DNA from: an uncultured Oscillospiraceae bacterium | GTDB lineage: Bacteria; Bacillota; Clostridia; Oscillospirales; Acutalibacteraceae | Assembly: GCA_900541565.1 (NCBI GenBank) | Contig: UQKB01000014.1 | Span: 1-47,615 of the forward strand | Length of the DNA: 47,615 nt | Direction of reading: 5' to 3' | Made by a program: the position numbers and the translations under genes | Notes under the pieces: model-generated | What the model saw: only the letters and a program-made list of their open reading frames with translations | Databases searched by the model: none | Told to the model about the DNA's origin: nothing | Part shown: piece by piece, positions 32,984-41,232 of the stretch | How positions within the stretch are numbered: position 1 is the first letter of the stretch | Layout of the letters: each line of letters opens with the position of its first letter

Positions 32984-34783
32984 TTATGCCAAAGGAAGGT
33001 CTTCCTTTTGTTCTACAACGGCAATGCCAAGTTCGTCAAGCTGCTGCCGATCTACGCTGCTTGGGGCGTTTGTCATCAATTCGCTTGCGTTTTGCACTTT
33101 TGGAAATGCAATTACGTCGCGCAGGGTAGAAGCGCCAAGCATCTGCATAACCAGCCGGTCCAGGCCGATCCCCATGCCGCCGTGCGGCGGCGCGCCGTAT
33201 TTAAACGCGTCGGTCAAAAAGCCAAACTTTTTGTAAGCTTCCTCCTCGCTGAGGCCCAGCATGCGGAACATCCGCTTTTGCAGCTCAGGATTTGTAATCC
33301 GTATGGAACCGGAGGAAAGCTCCGCGCCGTTTAACACCATATCGTACGCCTTGGCATAGACCTTGCTTTTATCCCGTTCCAGATCGTCCAGGCATTCGTC
33401 TGTAGGAGAGGTAAACGGGTGATGCATGGCAACCCACTGGCCGGTTTCCTCGTCCTTTTCAAAAAATGGGAATTCCACCACCCACAAAAACGCAAAGCCC
33501 TGCCTTGGAAGGTTTAATTTCTGTGCGGCTTCGCAGCGCACGGCGCCAAGCGTGGTGAGCACGTGATGGTTGTTGGCGTCGGCAATGATCATAACCACGT
33601 CACCCGTCTGCGCGCCGGCGCGATCCAGAATTGCCTGCATCTGCGCTTCTGTCATAAACTTTCCAAAACTGCTTGAAATACCATTGCCTGTAAGGCGGAT
33701 CCACGCAAGCCCCTTGGCTCCGATCCCGCGCACAAATTCTGTAAGCTTGTCCAGCTCTTTTCTGGAATAGGTCTTTACGGCGTTTTTCGCGGTAATCCCG
33801 CGCACGCTGCCGCCGCTGTCTATGGCGTTTTTAAAGACGGCAAAGCCGCAGTCTTTTACAATATCGGTCAGGTCAAACAGTTCCATGCCAAAGCGTATGT
33901 CCGGCTTGTCTGAACCAAAGCGTTCAAGCACCTGGTTGTATGTGTACCGTGGAAATGGCGTTGGAACGTCGACCCCCAATGCGTCTTTAAACACTCTTTT
34001 TATATAGTCTTCGCCAATTTGCAAAACGTCTTCCATATCTACAAAGGACATTTCCAGGTCAATCTGTGTGAATTCCGGCTGGCGGTCGGCGCGCAGGTCT
34101 TCGTCGCGGAAGCAACGGGCAATCTGCATATACCGGTCAAAGCCCGCGACCATGCACAACTGCTTATAAATCTGCGGGGATTGCGGCAGTGCGTAAAACT
34201 GTCCCTTGTGAATTCTGGAGGGAACCAAAAAGTCTCTGGCGCCTTCCGGCGTGGATTTCACAAGCATGGGTGTCTCAAGCTCTACAAAGCCCTGCTCGTC
34301 AAAATAATCCCTTGTAATTTTGGCAACCCTGTGGCGAAAAAGAAGGTTGCGTTGTAAATCGGGACGGCGCAGATCCAGGTAACGGTAGGTAAGACGCGTA
34401 GCTTCGCCGGTGCTGCTGTTTTCCACAATTTCAAACGGGGGTGTTTCGCTTTCTCCCAAAATACGCAGCTGCTCAACCTTAATTTCAACCTCCCCTGTGG
34501 GGAGTTCCGGATTTTTTGCGCTGCGCTCGCATACGGTCCCAACGGCGCCAAGCACAAATTCACTGCGCGCCGATATGGCTTTTTCAAACACCGTAGGGTC
34601 TGTCCTGTCGTCAAACGCAAGCTGTATAATGCCTGTGCGGTCGCGCAGGTCTATAAAAAGAAGCTGTCCCAGGTCGCGCCTGCGCTGTACCCATCCAAAA
34701 ACGGTAACCTGTCTGCCCACATCCTGCATACGCAGCGTGCCGCAATAATCTGTCCTGTGCATGCCTGTCATAAACTCTGCCAT
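32984..34783 (-). CDS. aspS: aspartyl-tRNA synthetase
   Basis: A 599-residue class II synthetase of bacterial type. The N-terminal OB-fold anticodon domain (VTVFGWVQRRRDLGQLLFID) leads to the catalytic core with motif 1 (FVELETPMLVKSTPEGARDF), motif 2 (RCFRDEDLRADRQPEFTQID) and motif 3 (GIGLDRLVMQMLGASTLRDV). The bacterial GAD insertion is present in the middle. The Leu in RRRDLG stands where non-discriminating AspRS enzymes usually have His, suggesting charging of tRNA-Asp only; this is inference. It follows hisS by 60 bp, so the two are co-transcribed, as in many Bacillota. Confidence 0.96.
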   Translation of the reverse strand: MAEFMTGMHRTDYCGTLRMQDVGRQVTVFGWVQRRRDLGQLLFIDLRDRTGIIQLAFDDRTDPTVFEKAISARSEFVLGAVGTVCERSAKNPELPTGEVEIKVEQLRILGESETPPFEIVENSSTGEATRLTYRYLDLRRPDLQRNLLFRHRVAKITRDYFDEQGFVELETPMLVKSTPEGARDFLVPSRIHKGQFYALPQSPQIYKQLCMVAGFDRYMQIARCFRDEDLRADRQPEFTQIDLEMSFVDMEDVLQIGEDYIKRVFKDALGVDVPTPFPRYTYNQVLERFGSDKPDIRFGMELFDLTDIVKDCGFAVFKNAIDSGGSVRGITAKNAVKTYSRKELDKLTEFVRGIGAKGLAWIRLTGNGISSSFGKFMTEAQMQAILDRAGAQTGDVVMIIADANNHHVLTTLGAVRCEAAQKLNLPRQGFAFLWVVEFPFFEKDEETGQWVAMHHPFTSPTDECLDDLERDKSKVYAKAYDMVLNGAELSSGSIRITNPELQKRMFRMLGLSEEEAYKKFGFLTDAFKYGAPPHGGMGIGLDRLVMQMLGASTLRDVIAFPKVQNASELMTNAPSSVDRQQLDELGIAVVEQKEDLPLA

Positions 34784-34843
34784 ATAATCGTTCCTTTGCT
34801 TGTGTAAATTCCTGTTTTCCGTTCGCCGTTTTACAATGGCCTG

Positions 34844-36154
34844 TCAGGTTTGCAGCTGTTCCATAAGCGCTTTGCTGTCTGCATCCAGATAAACGGCGAA
34901 AAACTTTTCAAAAAATGTGTCGTCCAGCGGAACCTGCGTCTGCTGGCCAGTTTGCATATTTTTTAAAACGGCGCAGTTTTGCGCCATTTCGTTGTCGCCC
35001 AAAACCATACTGAATTTCGCGCCGATTTTATCTGCGTATTTCATCTGTGCGCGCAGGCTTCTCCCGACAATATCGCCCTCAGCGATCAAAGAGGAGCGGC
35101 GCACCTGCTCAATCAGGGAAAACGCCTTCATTTGGGCGGCTTCACCCAGCGTGGCAATATAAAGGTCGCAAACGGGGGCCGGAGGAATCTCTATGCCCAG
35201 CGCTTCCATCAGGCTGAGCAACCGCTCCATACCCAGTGCAAAGCCCAAAGAGGGAAGGTGCTGGCCGCCAAGCTGTTCGATCAACCCGTCGTAGCGTCCC
35301 CCTCCGCAAACGGTACCCTGCGCGCCAAGCGCGTCCGTCACAAATTCAAAAACAGTCCTTGTATAGTAATCAAGCCCGCGCACGATTCTGGGGTTTACCG
35401 TATAGGCAACCCCCGCGCCGTCAAGGTATTTTTGCACGCTTTCAAAATGGCTGCGGCAGTCGTCGCAGATATAATCCAGCACAACCGGCGCACCCTGTGC
35501 AATTTTGGAACAGACCGGGCTTTTGCAGTCCAATATGCGCATGGGGTTGTGTGAAAGCCTGGAAAGACAGGTTTCGCAAAGCTGGTCTTTATACTGCGAA
35601 AAATACTCCGTCAGCGCGGCGTAATAGTTCGGTCGGCATTCGGGGCAGCCTATGGAGTTTAGCTCCAGCTGCAGGTTTGTAACATGCAGGCGGTCAAAAA
35701 TAGACTGCGCAGCGGTAATCAGCTCCGCGTCCGCGGTTGGGGCCGCGGTGCCGTACACCTCCAGGCCAAACTGGTGGAATTCACGGTAGCGGTTTGCCTG
35801 CTTTTTTTCATAGCGGTAGCAGGAAACAAAGTAGCTGGCCTTTACAGGAAGCCCGTCGTTATAAAGCGCGTGCTCCAAAAAGGCTCTTGCCGCACCCGCG
35901 GTGCCTTCGGGGCGCAGGGTAACGGAATCGCCGCCTTTTGTTTCAAAGGTATACATTTCTTTTTGTACAACGTCTGTGGTGTCGCCCACCCCGCGCTGAA
36001 AAAGCTCTGTATGCTCAAAAACAGGCGTGCGGATTTCCTTAAAGCCGTAGGAAAGCGCTTCCTTACGCATGACATCTTCCATAAACTGCCATTTATAGCT
36101 GTCCCGGGGCAAAACGTCCTCGGTTCCATATACTTTCTTTGTAATCAATGCCAT
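34844..36154 (-). CDS. hisS: histidyl-tRNA synthetase
   Basis: A 436-residue class II synthetase. Motif 2 lies in SCYRYEKKQANRYREFHQFG, the histidine-specific motif is RGLDYYTRTVFEF, and motif 3 is GFALGMERLLSLM. The C-terminal anticodon-binding domain starts near 330 (VCDLYIATLGEAAQMKAF). An internal Cys-rich patch (CETCLSRLSHNP...CSKIAQGAP...CDDC) is a zinc-like insertion common in clostridial HisRS. ATG 36154 is chosen for its GAGGGG site 7 nt upstream; the frame from 36193 adds only a non-conserved leader. I found no T-box leader. Confidence 0.95.
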   Translation of the reverse strand: MALITKKVYGTEDVLPRDSYKWQFMEDVMRKEALSYGFKEIRTPVFEHTELFQRGVGDTTDVVQKEMYTFETKGGDSVTLRPEGTAGAARAFLEHALYNDGLPVKASYFVSCYRYEKKQANRYREFHQFGLEVYGTAAPTADAELITAAQSIFDRLHVTNLQLELNSIGCPECRPNYYAALTEYFSQYKDQLCETCLSRLSHNPMRILDCKSPVCSKIAQGAPVVLDYICDDCRSHFESVQKYLDGAGVAYTVNPRIVRGLDYYTRTVFEFVTDALGAQGTVCGGGRYDGLIEQLGGQHLPSLGFALGMERLLSLMEALGIEIPPAPVCDLYIATLGEAAQMKAFSLIEQVRRSSLIAEGDIVGRSLRAQMKYADKIGAKFSMVLGDNEMAQNCAVLKNMQTGQQTQVPLDDTFFEKFFAVYLDADSKALMEQLQT

Positions 36155-36216
36155 ATACCAAACCCCTCTGCTTTTGTAAGCAGGTACGGTCAAAACCTGC
36201 CTTTATAGATTTTTAC

Positions 36217-36242
36217 GGGGGCAAAGCGCACGCTTTGCCCCC
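36217..36242. repeat. 12-bp inverted repeat between mgsA and hisS
   Basis: GGGGGCAAAGCG pairs perfectly with CGCTTTGCCCCC, 2-nt centre. The T-run (GTTTTTT) is on the plus side, opposite to the direction of the flanking genes. On minus it is therefore likely an RNA-processing or stability hairpin. Confidence 0.6.
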
Positions 36243-36275
36243 ACGTTTTTTGACAATCCAATTGAACGCCGGCTG

Positions 36276-36674
36276 TTAAAGCTTTACAATATTCCTCCAG
36301 TCCAGATCGCCGCGCTCCAGGCCGTGGATCAAAACCTCGGCCGTTGCAATATTGGTCGCAACAGGGATGTTGTGCATGTCGCACAGGCGCAGCAAATTGA
36401 TGTCGTTGGGTTCATGCGGCTTTGGGTTGAGCGGGTCGCGGAAGAATAAAAGCATGTCAACCTCGTTGCAGGCAATGCGCGCCGCAATCTGCTGGTCGCC
36501 GCCCTGGGAGCCGCTTAAGAATTTTTGGATCTCAAGGCCGGTAGATTCAGAAACCATCTTGCCTGTCGTACCCGTCGCACATAAGCTGTGCCGGCTTAAA
36601 ATGCCGCAGTATGCAATGCAGAACTGTACCATCAACTCTTTTTTTTCATCGTGCGCGATTAATGCGATATTCAT
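36276..36674 (-). CDS. mgsA: methylglyoxal synthase
   Basis: A 132-residue enzyme converting dihydroxyacetone phosphate to methylglyoxal and phosphate, a relief valve when sugar phosphates build up. Conserved parts: [16 protein letters not shown] at the start, ATGTTGKM (phosphate binding), the catalytic [13 protein letters not shown] and [13 protein letters not shown], then [12 protein letters not shown]. After PHEP the sequence is ND-I, so the residue aligned with E. coli Asp101 appears to be Asn followed by Asp. AGGAGGG lies 8 nt before ATG 36674. It follows the minD-like gene by 70 bp, recalling the min-rodA-mgsA order of clostridia. Confidence 0.92.
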   Translation of the reverse strand: MNIALIAHDEKKELMVQFCIAYCGILSRHSLCATGTTGKMVSESTGLEIQKFLSGSQGGDQQIAARIACNEVDMLLFFRDPLNPKPHEPNDINLLRLCDMHNIPVATNIATAEVLIHGLERGDLDWRNIVKL

Positions 36675-36744
36675 ACACAAGCCCTCCTAATTAATATTAG
36701 ATATTCCATAACAAAAAACAGACACCTGCTATTTTTACTGGCTT

Positions 36745-37482
36745 TCAATATACGGCAAGCGGCCGGGCTTCGCCGTCTATGCGTGCAGCCAGGTTGTCCA
36801 CAGCCTTAAGCGCCGTGCATCTGCCGGTATAAGACAACCCCTTCTGTATAGCGTATACGACCTGGCGGTTTTCTGTTACAATGCCAATCAACTGAATGCC
36901 CGTCTGATCAATAACGGCATCCAGATCTTCATAAACGCCCAGTTCTTTAAACCCCGTCCTGGAAAAGCGGTTGATGACCAGACGCACATTTTGCTTGCCC
37001 AGCTCTGACAGGCGCTTTTTTACGTTGGCGCAGCCGCGTACACTTGTAGGCTCGGCATTGGCAACCACCAGACAAAGCTGTGCGGGTGCAACGGCTGTTT
37101 CAAAGCCTTTTCCAACGCCGGCGGGGGAATCTATAATAATATAATCATATGCGTTTTCCAGCCTGCTTACAAACTGGGTAAAGACGCTGCCGCTGAGTTC
37201 GTCCTGCGCGTTTTGCGGCGCGGGAATCAGGAACAAACCGTCTGAATAAGGGCACGGGTAAATGATATGCTCCGGCTGGCAGTTGCCGCTGATTGCGTCT
37301 GCAATGTCAAAAACCAAGCTTTTGCTTATCCCCAGCATGATATCAAGCCCGCGCATGCCGCTGTCACAGTCGATCAAAAGCACCTTTTTGTTCCGCTTTA
37401 CAAGAGCGTTGCCAAGGCTTACGGCAATTGTGGATTTGCCGGTTCCGCCTTTTCCCGATGTTACAACCAAAATTTTACTCAT
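36745..37482 (-). CDS. minD: MinD-like P-loop ATPase
   Basis: A 245-residue member of the MinD/ParA family. The deviant Walker A motif is GKGGTGKST (10-18) with both signature lysines. DCDSGMRGLDIMLG matches MinD well, and DSPAGVGKGFETAV is the switch-II/Walker B part. NAEPTSVRGCANVKKRL and VINRFSRTGF complete the fold. MinD normally ends in a ~10-residue amphipathic membrane-targeting helix; this protein stops at AARIDGEARPLAVY and seems to lack it. No minC or minE lies beside it. It could be a division-site regulator, or a related ATPase for another polar or flagellar task. It has its own promoter. Confidence 0.8.
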   Translation of the reverse strand: MSKILVVTSGKGGTGKSTIAVSLGNALVKRNKKVLLIDCDSGMRGLDIMLGISKSLVFDIADAISGNCQPEHIIYPCPYSDGLFLIPAPQNAQDELSGSVFTQFVSRLENAYDYIIIDSPAGVGKGFETAVAPAQLCLVVANAEPTSVRGCANVKKRLSELGKQNVRLVINRFSRTGFKELGVYEDLDAVIDQTGIQLIGIVTENRQVVYAIQKGLSYTGRCTALKAVDNLAARIDGEARPLAVY

Positions 37483-37544
37483 AGTGTGACCTTTCTTCCA
37501 GACAGCGAAAAGAGCTTTTCATGTAAAAACTCTGTCCAATGTTT

Positions 37545-37573
37545 ATATTACCATAAATTTACCAAAAGGTCAA
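37545..37573 (-). promoter_or_regulatory. sigma-A-type promoter for minD-mgsA
   Basis: On minus: TTGACC (37573-37568), 17-bp spacer, TAATAT (37550-37545). It may also serve hisS-aspS, as no separate good promoter is visible for them. The rest of the gap up to 37744 is AT-rich, with a 12-bp palindrome CTTGCATGCAAG at 37681-37692. Confidence 0.6.
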
Positions 37574-37744
37574 AGTGTTTTAAGACCATGTTTTAGCCAA
37601 ATTTTTGTCACAATTCATAGTAATAATCACCTAAAATCTGATTTCTTTTCATAAAATTGTATAATTCAAACAGTTATTCACTTGCATGCAAGGATACATT
37701 TTATAGACAATTATAAAGTTGTATGCAAAGCAAGCAAAATAAAA

Positions 37745-38191
37745 TTATACCTTTCCGGTCGAACCAAACCCTCCGCTGCCGCGCTGTGTCTGATCCAAAC
37801 GGGCAACCTGCTCTATAACCGGGATGCAAACGGGTAAAATTACCATTTGTGCAATCCGTTCCTGCGGAACGATGGTATAAGGCGCATTCCCAACGTTGCA
37901 AAGACCTACGCAGATTTCTCCGCGGTAGTCGCTGTCAATTACGCCAACACCGTTTGACAGGCAAATGCCGTGCTTTACGCCAAGGCCGCTTCTTGCAAAC
38001 AGAAAGGCGCCAAGGCCGCTGTGCGGCAAAGCCATGGCAATGCCGGTTGGGATGGTCACAAGTTCCTGCGGACAAAGTGTGACAGGCTGTTCTATACAGG
38101 CGTATAAATCCAGGCCTGCCGCGCCCGGCGTTGCCCTTTTGGGCAAAACGGCGCTTTCTTTCAGCTTTAAAAATTGAACGGTTTCTTTCAT
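37745..38191 (-). CDS. dut: dUTP diphosphatase (trimeric dUTPase)
   Basis: A 148-residue homotrimeric enzyme hydrolysing dUTP to dUMP and diphosphate, keeping uracil out of DNA. All five motifs are readable: GAAGLDLYA, FARSGLGVKHG, NGVGVIDSDYRGE, ERIAQMVI and the C-terminal P-loop-like GSGGFGSTG. AAAGAGGT precedes the ATG. It lies 32 bp after the U32 gene on the same strand, so the zapA-U32-dut set is probably one transcript. Confidence 0.95.
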   Translation of the reverse strand: MKETVQFLKLKESAVLPKRATPGAAGLDLYACIEQPVTLCPQELVTIPTGIAMALPHSGLGAFLFARSGLGVKHGICLSNGVGVIDSDYRGEICVGLCNVGNAPYTIVPQERIAQMVILPVCIPVIEQVARLDQTQRGSGGFGSTGKV

Positions 38192-38223
38192 AATAGACCT
38201 CTTTATAATAAAATGATTACGGT

Positions 38224-40302
38224 TTATTGGACACCTCTGAAATAAAGTCCGCGTGTAATGGCTCTATCAAGGCGTTTTTTCTTTTGAAAGGCGTAAAAAC
38301 TTTCCTCTTTTTCCACATGGTTTTCAACAGAAAACCGCAAAACGACAAAGTCTATGCCGGAAAAACGGTCCAGACAGTCAAACAGATACAGCGGAACGCT
38401 GTTTAGGATTTCTGTACACGTATGCGCGCATTGTATTGGGAACCGTTGCTTTTTTCTGTCTGTCAAACAGCTTGTTTTGCCGCATGCTTTACAGGAAATA
38501 CGCGCGTTTTTCTGCGGGCAGTTGCGCGTAAGCATAAGGGGAAGGAGCCCGTAGGCCAGTATGCCGCGTTTGATTTTGCCGCCCAACGCGCCAATCTGCC
38601 CGGCGGTCAGTTCAAACGAAAGCTCCGTGTCGCAAAGGCCTGCCTCCTGTGCCCAGTCAAGAGCCTGTGTGTTCATAAGATTCAGCCCAAATCCGCCGTG
38701 CAAGGCAAACCCCTGCTGGGCCGCTAAATGCATTGCTCCCACGTTATTTACCAGCGCATGCGTAATGCCGCAGTCGCGGGCAAGCTTTAGCTGTTTTTCG
38801 ACCTGCGCTTCGCTTCCAAACATCCCGCGTGGGATTTCCACCGCAATGGGAAAGCCGTTTTCAATCAGGCGGCGCAACTGGTCGGGCGGGGAAAATAACG
38901 GTACGTAAATCCACTGGCACGCCCGAAAACAATCTGGTATATCCGTATCTGCAAAGCGCGCGCGAACTGCGGGGGCAGCAGAAGCAGTATGCGGCGCTTG
39001 TGTTTTGTACTGCACACAAGCGCAGGGCACGGCCGTGCGCTTTGCCCTTTCCTGCAAAAGCTTGTCAAGCGCCAGCCTGCGCATGCGGTTTAGCGCAGCC
39101 GCAGGCATAGACAGCCCCTGTCCGATCTTACAGGATACCTCCGCACAGAAAAAAGGCGTACCGCCGGTTTTCTTAAGCTGCGCCGTGCATATATCCGGGC
39201 GCAAAGGCAAACGGCGCGCCTGTTGCGGGGCTTCCCCTTTTACAACAGCGGTGTGCCCTGCATGGTCAGATACGGTAAGAAGTGCTTCCTTATCCGGCTG
39301 GATAGACAGCTGGAAACAGACAGGTATTTTTTGTACCTCGTCCTTATATTGTGCGCGAATATCGGACAAAAGCTTTTCTGTGGCCGCCGTTACGTCGCTT
39401 TTAGAACGTATGCCAAACATGGCCGGTGTGCGCTGCCCTGTATAATATCCATCGGTAAAGCCCGAGCGGGAAAATACATTTTGCAGGCGCTTGCGCTCTT
39501 CCGGCGTTGTTTTGCCGCAGCGCAAAGCATTTTGCGCTGCGCTGACCGCGCTGTATACATATTCCGGGCGCTTCATGCGCCCTTCGATTTTAAAGCTGCA
39601 TACGCCCAGCCGGGCAAGCGCGCGCAGGTGCGAAAGAAGGGAAAGATCCTTCAAACTCAAGTCGTGGCCCGTACCGCCCTTTACATAAAAAGGCAGTCGA
39701 CAGGGCTGGGCGCAGCGGCCGCGGTTTCCGCTTCTGCCGCCAAGCATGGCGCTTAAATAGCATTGGCCGGAAACGCTCATGCATAAAGCGCCGTGTATGA
39801 AAACTTCCAGCTCAATCGGGCAGCTTTTTGCAATTTGTTCAATCTCCTGCGCAGACAGCTCCCTTGCAAGGACCACGCGCTTAAATCCCATTTCATACAG
39901 CAGCTTTGCCCCGCCAGGGGTATGGACAGACATCTGTGTAGAAGCGTGTAGCGGCATAGAAGGGCAAATTTTCCTTATCATCCGCACAAGGCCCATGTCC
40001 TGCACGATCAGCGCGTCGACCGGCAGCACACAGGCCTGTTGGATCGTCTGTATGGCGCAGGGGAAATCGCTGTCGGTCAACAGCGTATTGACCGTAAGGT
40101 ATACCCTGACGCCATGGGCATGGCAGTAAAAGACAATATCTGAAAGCTCCTGAAAAGAGAAGTTTTGGGCAAAGGCCCGCGCACTCAGGCTTTTTGCGCC
40201 AAGGTAAACGGCGTCGGCGCCTGCGCGCACAGCTGCAACGGCAGCCTCAAAAGAGCCGGCCGGAGCCAGTACCTCCGGGCTTGTATGGAGCACATCCATC
40301 AT
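38224..40302 (-). CDS. U32 peptidase-family protein with C-terminal DUF3656-like region (RlhA-like)
   Basis: A 692-residue protein. The N-terminal TIM-barrel-like U32 domain has ELLAPAGSFEAAVAAV-type start (PEVLAPAGSFEAAVAAVRAG) and the signature EVFIHGALCMSVSGQCYLSA with GGRSGNRGRCAQPCR. The middle and C-terminal parts follow the long U32 proteins such as E. coli RlhA, which hydroxylates 23S rRNA; other U32 proteins modify tRNA, so an RNA modification role is more likely than proteolysis. A C-terminal Cys cluster (CPQKNARISCKACGKTSC) suggests a metal or Fe-S site. Its ATG overlaps the zapA stop (ATGA), so translation is coupled. Confidence 0.85.
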   Translation of the reverse strand: MMDVLHTSPEVLAPAGSFEAAVAAVRAGADAVYLGAKSLSARAFAQNFSFQELSDIVFYCHAHGVRVYLTVNTLLTDSDFPCAIQTIQQACVLPVDALIVQDMGLVRMIRKICPSMPLHASTQMSVHTPGGAKLLYEMGFKRVVLARELSAQEIEQIAKSCPIELEVFIHGALCMSVSGQCYLSAMLGGRSGNRGRCAQPCRLPFYVKGGTGHDLSLKDLSLLSHLRALARLGVCSFKIEGRMKRPEYVYSAVSAAQNALRCGKTTPEERKRLQNVFSRSGFTDGYYTGQRTPAMFGIRSKSDVTAATEKLLSDIRAQYKDEVQKIPVCFQLSIQPDKEALLTVSDHAGHTAVVKGEAPQQARRLPLRPDICTAQLKKTGGTPFFCAEVSCKIGQGLSMPAAALNRMRRLALDKLLQERAKRTAVPCACVQYKTQAPHTASAAPAVRARFADTDIPDCFRACQWIYVPLFSPPDQLRRLIENGFPIAVEIPRGMFGSEAQVEKQLKLARDCGITHALVNNVGAMHLAAQQGFALHGGFGLNLMNTQALDWAQEAGLCDTELSFELTAGQIGALGGKIKRGILAYGLLPLMLTRNCPQKNARISCKACGKTSCLTDRKKQRFPIQCAHTCTEILNSVPLYLFDCLDRFSGIDFVVLRFSVENHVEKEESFYAFQKKKRLDRAITRGLYFRGVQ

Positions 40303-40895
40303 CTGTTGTCAAAAAAGCTGAGCATTTCATCCTCTGTGGCGGGGTCTGAAAACTCCTCCCTGCGGTACTGCTCGCTGATTTTATCGTTTTCCTGATAATT
40401 GATCTTTGGCGGGTTTTGGCCGGCACGCTGTGCCGGTGTTTCTTTTGGAGCGGCCTGGGTGCCTGTGTTTTTTTGATAAGAAGGCTTTTCATGCCCCTGT
40501 GCGGGATGCTGCGGCCGCTGCTTTGTCTGCTGCAGCTGCGCCTTAAGCGATTCAATGCGGGCGTGCAGACCTTTCTTTTCTTCCTTTAGCTGTTCGTTTT
40601 CCACAGAAAAGCTTTGCAGGTCGTCCTTTGCCTTTTGGGCGGCGGCTTCGAGCGCATCGTTTTTTCTTAGCAGTTCAGCCGTTATTTTTTTCTGCTTTTC
40701 CAGTTCGTCGCAATAATTCAGCGCAGCCAGAACCGTTGCCATAGAGGTTGAAAGATTGGCGCTTTCGTTTGCAAGCGACTGAATTCTTTTGTCCACCATT
40801 TTGCTGATTTTAACAATATATTCTTTATCTTCTTCCGCACTGATCAAAAATTCAGAGCCGTTGATCTTAAATTTAATCTTATTTTTTTCACCCAT
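40299..40895 (-). CDS. zapA: cell division protein ZapA
   Basis: A 198-residue FtsZ-ring stabiliser. Residues 1-90 carry the ZapA domain (KIKFKINGSEFLISAEEDKEYIVKISKMVDKRI...) and its coiled coil. The coiled coil continues to about 120 (AAAQKAKDDLQSFSVENEQLKEEKKGL). A polar Gln/Pro/Lys-rich stretch follows and the end is acidic (EDEMLSFFDNR). ZapA is usually 85-110 residues, so the tail is a long extension, fairly common in clostridia. ATG 40895 has AAGGGTGG upstream. It overlaps the U32 gene start by 4 nt. Confidence 0.85.
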   Translation of the reverse strand: MGEKNKIKFKINGSEFLISAEEDKEYIVKISKMVDKRIQSLANESANLSTSMATVLAALNYCDELEKQKKITAELLRKNDALEAAAQKAKDDLQSFSVENEQLKEEKKGLHARIESLKAQLQQTKQRPQHPAQGHEKPSYQKNTGTQAAPKETPAQRAGQNPPKINYQENDKISEQYRREEFSDPATEDEMLSFFDNR

Positions 40896-40961
40896 TGTTT
40901 CCACCCTTTCTTGTCTGTTGCACGCAGTCTGCAAATCGGTAAGACCTGCATATACAGTGTT

Positions 40962-40990
40962 ATTATAATATATATATACGGAAGTTTAAA
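40962..40990 (-). promoter_or_regulatory. promoter for zapA-U32-dut
   Basis: On minus: TTTAAA (40990-40985), 17-bp spacer rich in TA repeats, TATAAT (40967-40962). It shares the 337-bp gap 40896-41232 with the divergent glgP promoter; no gene is seen there. Confidence 0.5.
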
Positions 40991-41111
40991 GGGATTTTGT
41001 TAAATTTTTATATGAATTTATATTTTCTGCTTTAAAGGTAAGGTTAAAATGCGGAAGAGAAAAACGCTTTTGTCAGGCTGTGGAAAGTTGCTGCAAAAAG
41101 CCACATTTTTA

Positions 41112-41140
41112 TTGAAAAGATGCGTTTTTTATAGTATAAT
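41112..41140 (+). promoter_or_regulatory. strong promoter for glgP
   Basis: TTGAAA (41112-41117), 17-bp spacer, consensus TATAAT (41135-41140). The ~85-nt leader has a 6-bp hairpin CCGGCT/AGCCGG (41152-41177). Confidence 0.7.
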
Positions 41141-41232
41141 AAATAAATCGTCCGGCTAAAAACGGAAGAAAAGCCGGCGGCATGTTGTGATTTCCATATT
41201 TTCTGAAAAAGTTTCAGGGGGAAGAGGTATTT

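Noticed and set aside
36155..36275. T-box riboswitch upstream of hisS
   Set aside because: The gap is only about 120 nt, with no T-box consensus and no terminator/antiterminator pair in the right direction.
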